Made by a program: the position numbers and the translations under genes
NCBI GenBank assembly: GCA_013153575.1
Contig: JAADEE010000139.1
Coordinates: forward strand, 1-6,799
Reading direction: 5' to 3'
From: Chlorobiota bacterium
GTDB lineage: Bacteria; Bacteroidota; Bacteroidia; Bacteroidales; JAADGE01
DNA length: 6,799 nucleotides
The notes under the pieces: model-generated
Seen by the model: only the letters and a program-made list of their open reading frames with translations
Database searches by the model: none
What the model was told of the DNA's origin: nothing
In this document: positions 4,951 to 6,799 of the stretch, in pieces
Position numbering within the stretch: the first letter of the stretch is position 1
Layout: every line of letters begins with the position of its first letter

Positions 4951-6399
4951 TTATTTAAACTCGTAGCAACCACAATCGGGAGCATCATCTGAAATTCTTG
5001 TTTCATTATTTAAATCATTGCATAAATATTCAGGGTATAAATTTGTAATTTCAATTGCTCCTGAATTTATTGCGGAAGAGTTTTCTTGAAGTGTAAAATT
5101 ATATTCGTAATAATCTGTAAATAATGGGTCATTGTTATTTATGGTATTTATAAAATGTTCATTGTCAGAAATGTCAATATCACTTTCTTTATCAACTTTA
5201 ATTATTGAATTTTCGAATGTATAGTTAAATATATCTCCTGCTTCGTGTTGCTCAATTCCTATTTCGGTATCATTTGAGCCCCAAATTATGCAATTCCCAA
5301 AATATGCTTTTTCTAATTGATAGATATAAATAGTTTCATCATATTTAAAGTAATTGTTTAAATAAATTGCAGGTGTTTGCCTTGGGGCATTCCAGTAATT
5401 GCCAAATGTTGTATGATAAAATTCGTAACTTCCGCCTCTTGTAATTGCTAAATTGTAATATCCGCAATCGGTTAATAGACAATTGCTTGCAAAAATTGAA
5501 CTTTCTATTGCTAAAATACCGGCATAAGAATGATGTTCTATTTTTGTATTATGTATTTTTAATTGAAAAGAGTTTTCTTGCCCAACTGAATCAACTTGAA
5601 TTCCTATAACTGCATTGTTAATATTTGCAAAATTAATATTGTTATTTTTACTTAATTTTGTAAGCCAAATTCCGCCCCATTGTCCTGCAACATCATCATA
5701 ATTATCAGTACTGTCATTATCAAAAAATATTGAAGAATGACCGTTTAATCTGTCGGCATCAAAAATTACAGGTTCATCAAAAGTTCCATTTACATTTAAT
5801 GTTCCTAAAATTATTATTCTTGAATCTCGGTGAGAATAAATTTTTGCACCTGCTTCAATATTTAAAGTTTCATTTTCGTTTAATGCCATTGAATTGAAAA
5901 TAACATAAGGCTTATCATTAGTCCATGTTTGCGAATTAATAACAGAATCATTTAACAAATGAACATTTTGCCCAAATGCTAATAGGTTTACAGCTTGTAA
6001 GTTATTATTTGTATTGAATACAACTTGGTCTTCTTCAATTATATTATCAGTATTTGTGTCAATTTGCACATCAACAAAAATAAACATACTATCTTCTGCT
6101 GCAATTTCAATATTTTCGGCAAAATTAGTTGGATTTCCGTTAATGTTTAATCTGTATTTTGAAGATGTTCCTTTTGCAAGTTCTATGTTTGAAATATTAA
6201 TGGGCGAACTATGTGGGTTGTAAACTATAAAATATCTTGTAGCAGAACCAACACCATTAAAAACAGTATCAAAAAAAACTGTGTCTTTTGAAAATTGTAA
6301 TTTTGCGTTTGCATCAGTAATGAAATCGTCTTTATTGCAAGATTGAATTATGAAAATTACAATAATTAATAGTGTGGTTATTTTTGATACATATTTCAT
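4951..6399 (-). CDS. Surface-type lipoprotein with predicted right-handed beta-helix
   Basis: A 482-residue lipoprotein: basic start MKYVSK, hydrophobic core 7-18, and C21 in the lipobox IQSC. NKDD follows the cysteine and resembles the Bacteroidota lipoprotein export signal (charged K-D/E-D/E residues) that sends lipoproteins to the cell surface. Residues 33-143 look like an Ig-like domain (FSKDTVFFDTVF, then VYNP, ISNIEL, LNING). Residues 155-440 carry short irregular strands typical of a parallel beta-helix (IEAGAKIYSH, GTLNVNGT, GQWGGIWL, then repeated N/I-rich turns). The C-terminus has INSGAIEI (444-451) and NDLNNETRIS...DCGCYEF (461-481), like the end of Bacteroidota beta-helix proteins. 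No catalytic residues or ligand are evident. The frame continues upstream to a GTG at 6477, but that would overlap the promoter and bury the signal peptide, so ATG 6399 is preferred. Confidence 0.85.
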   Translation of the reverse strand: MKYVSKITTLLIIVIFIIQSCNKDDFITDANAKLQFSKDTVFFDTVFNGVGSATRYFIVYNPHSSPINISNIELAKGTSSKYRLNINGNPTNFAENIEIAAEDSMFIFVDVQIDTNTDNIIEEDQVVFNTNNNLQAVNLLAFGQNVHLLNDSVINSQTWTNDKPYVIFNSMALNENETLNIEAGAKIYSHRDSRIIILGTLNVNGTFDEPVIFDADRLNGHSSIFFDNDSTDNYDDVAGQWGGIWLTKLSKNNNINFANINNAVIGIQVDSVGQENSFQLKIHNTKIEHHSYAGILAIESSIFASNCLLTDCGYYNLAITRGGSYEFYHTTFGNYWNAPRQTPAIYLNNYFKYDETIYIYQLEKAYFGNCIIWGSNDTEIGIEQHEAGDIFNYTFENSIIKVDKESDIDISDNEHFINTINNNDPLFTDYYEYNFTLQENSSAINSGAIEITNLYPEYLCNDLNNETRISDDAPDCGCYEFK

Positions 6400-6476
6400 T
6401 AAAAGAATAGTTTGTTTTGTAATAATATTGATAACGAGCTTTAATTTTGAATATTGTTTTCCGAAAAAAAAGAACA

Positions 6477-6507
6477 CAAATTTATCTTTTGTTTTAGAGT
6501 TGGCAAA
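6477..6507 (-). promoter_or_regulatory. Promoter of the lipoprotein gene
   Basis: This is the best promoter in the window. On the minus strand TTTG (6507-6504), 19 bases, then TAAATTTG (6484-6477), both exact matches to the Bacteroidota -33 and -7 elements. Transcription would start near 6470, leaving a leader of about 70 nt before ATG 6399. Confidence 0.65.
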
Positions 6508-6522
6508 AAAACTTTAATTTCG
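6488..6522 (+). promoter_or_regulatory. Possible promoter of the YggS-family gene
   Basis: TTTG at 6488-6491, 23 bases, then TAATTTCG at 6515-6522 (one mismatch to TAnnTTTG). The leader to ATG 6547 would be about 18 nt and is A-rich. It interleaves with the divergent lipoprotein promoter, so the two may compete. Confidence 0.3.
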
Positions 6523-6546
6523 TTTTCTAAAAAAAAAGATAAAAAT

Positions 6547-6799
6547 ATGTCAATTCAAAATAATATAAAAGCAATAATTGCTGAAATTCCTAAAAATGTG
6601 AAACTTGTTGCAGTTTCAAAAACAAAACCAAATGAAGATATTTTATCTGCTTATGAAGTTGGACAAAGAATTTTTGGTGAAAATAAGGTTCAGGATTTGG
6701 TAAAAAAATATGAAGAGTTACCAAAAGATATTCAATGGCATTTTATAGGTCATTTACAAAGAAATAAAGTTAAATTTATTGCACCTTTTGTTTCATTAA
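6547..6799 (+). CDS. YggS/YBL036C-family PLP-binding homeostasis protein (N-terminal part)
   Basis: The first 84 codons of a YggS-type protein, cut by the right edge; the family is usually about 220-230 residues. These proteins bind pyridoxal 5'-phosphate, have a single TIM-barrel domain like the alanine racemase N-terminus, show no known enzymatic activity, and buffer cellular PLP and amino/keto-acid balance (family knowledge). The signature AVSKTKP at 22-28 places the PLP-Schiff-base lysine at K25. FGENKVQD (43-50) and [11 protein letters not shown] (64-74) are both diagnostic. ATG 6547 sits behind an A-rich leader without a Shine-Dalgarno sequence, and the frame has no stop within the window. 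It is divergent from the lipoprotein gene. Confidence 0.95.
   Translation, partial: MSIQNNIKAIIAEIPKNVKLVAVSKTKPNEDILSAYEVGQRIFGENKVQDLVKKYEELPKDIQWHFIGHLQRNKVKFIAPFVSL

Noticed and set aside
6014..6223. Plus-strand open frame of 69 codons
   Set aside because: Antisense to the N-terminal domain of the lipoprotein gene, with no independent support.

Overview
The window looks like a piece of chromosome from a low-GC member of the Bacteroidota (Bacteroidales or Flavobacteriia-like). Four things point there: strong AT bias, start codons without a visible Shine-Dalgarno sequence, -7 boxes of the TAnnTTTG type upstream of most transcription units, and a lipoprotein with a Bacteroidota-style charged stretch after the lipid-bearing cysteine. 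The content is mostly core and housekeeping genes. I see no phage, IS element, CRISPR array, tRNA or rRNA.

Left part (1-1655), minus strand: coaX (type III pantothenate kinase, first step of CoA synthesis) overlaps by 11 bp the start of an outer-membrane beta-barrel protein that runs off the left edge. A 281-bp gap upstream of coaX holds a rho-independent terminator for the next gene and a 133-bp imperfect inverted repeat of unknown nature that abuts that gene's stop codon.

Middle part (1851-3567): a metallo-beta-lactamase-fold hydrolase (minus) and an alpha/beta hydrolase (plus) diverge from a compact region with two opposed TAnnTTTG boxes and a 14-bp direct repeat with 22-bp period. The alpha/beta hydrolase should start at 2767, not at the longer open frame start 2731, because the promoter covers that upstream ATG.

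Right part (3572-6399), minus strand: a surface-type lipoprotein with a predicted right-handed beta-helix, then ruvX (16S rRNA maturation / RuvC-fold nuclease), def (peptide deformylase), and a 77-residue four-cysteine protein of unknown function. The last three read as one transcription unit (ruvX-def-unknown) that ends at a terminator hairpin lying inside the 3' end of the convergent alpha/beta hydrolase gene. The lipoprotein start is best placed at 6399. A divergent promoter region separates it from a truncated YggS/YBL036C-family PLP-binding protein gene (plus) at the right edge.

The least explained items are the inverted repeat at 1725-1857, the four-cysteine protein, the repeated leader sequences upstream of def and the metallo-hydrolase, and the divergent hydrolase pair. 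None of them, on sequence alone, amounts to a clear new system.
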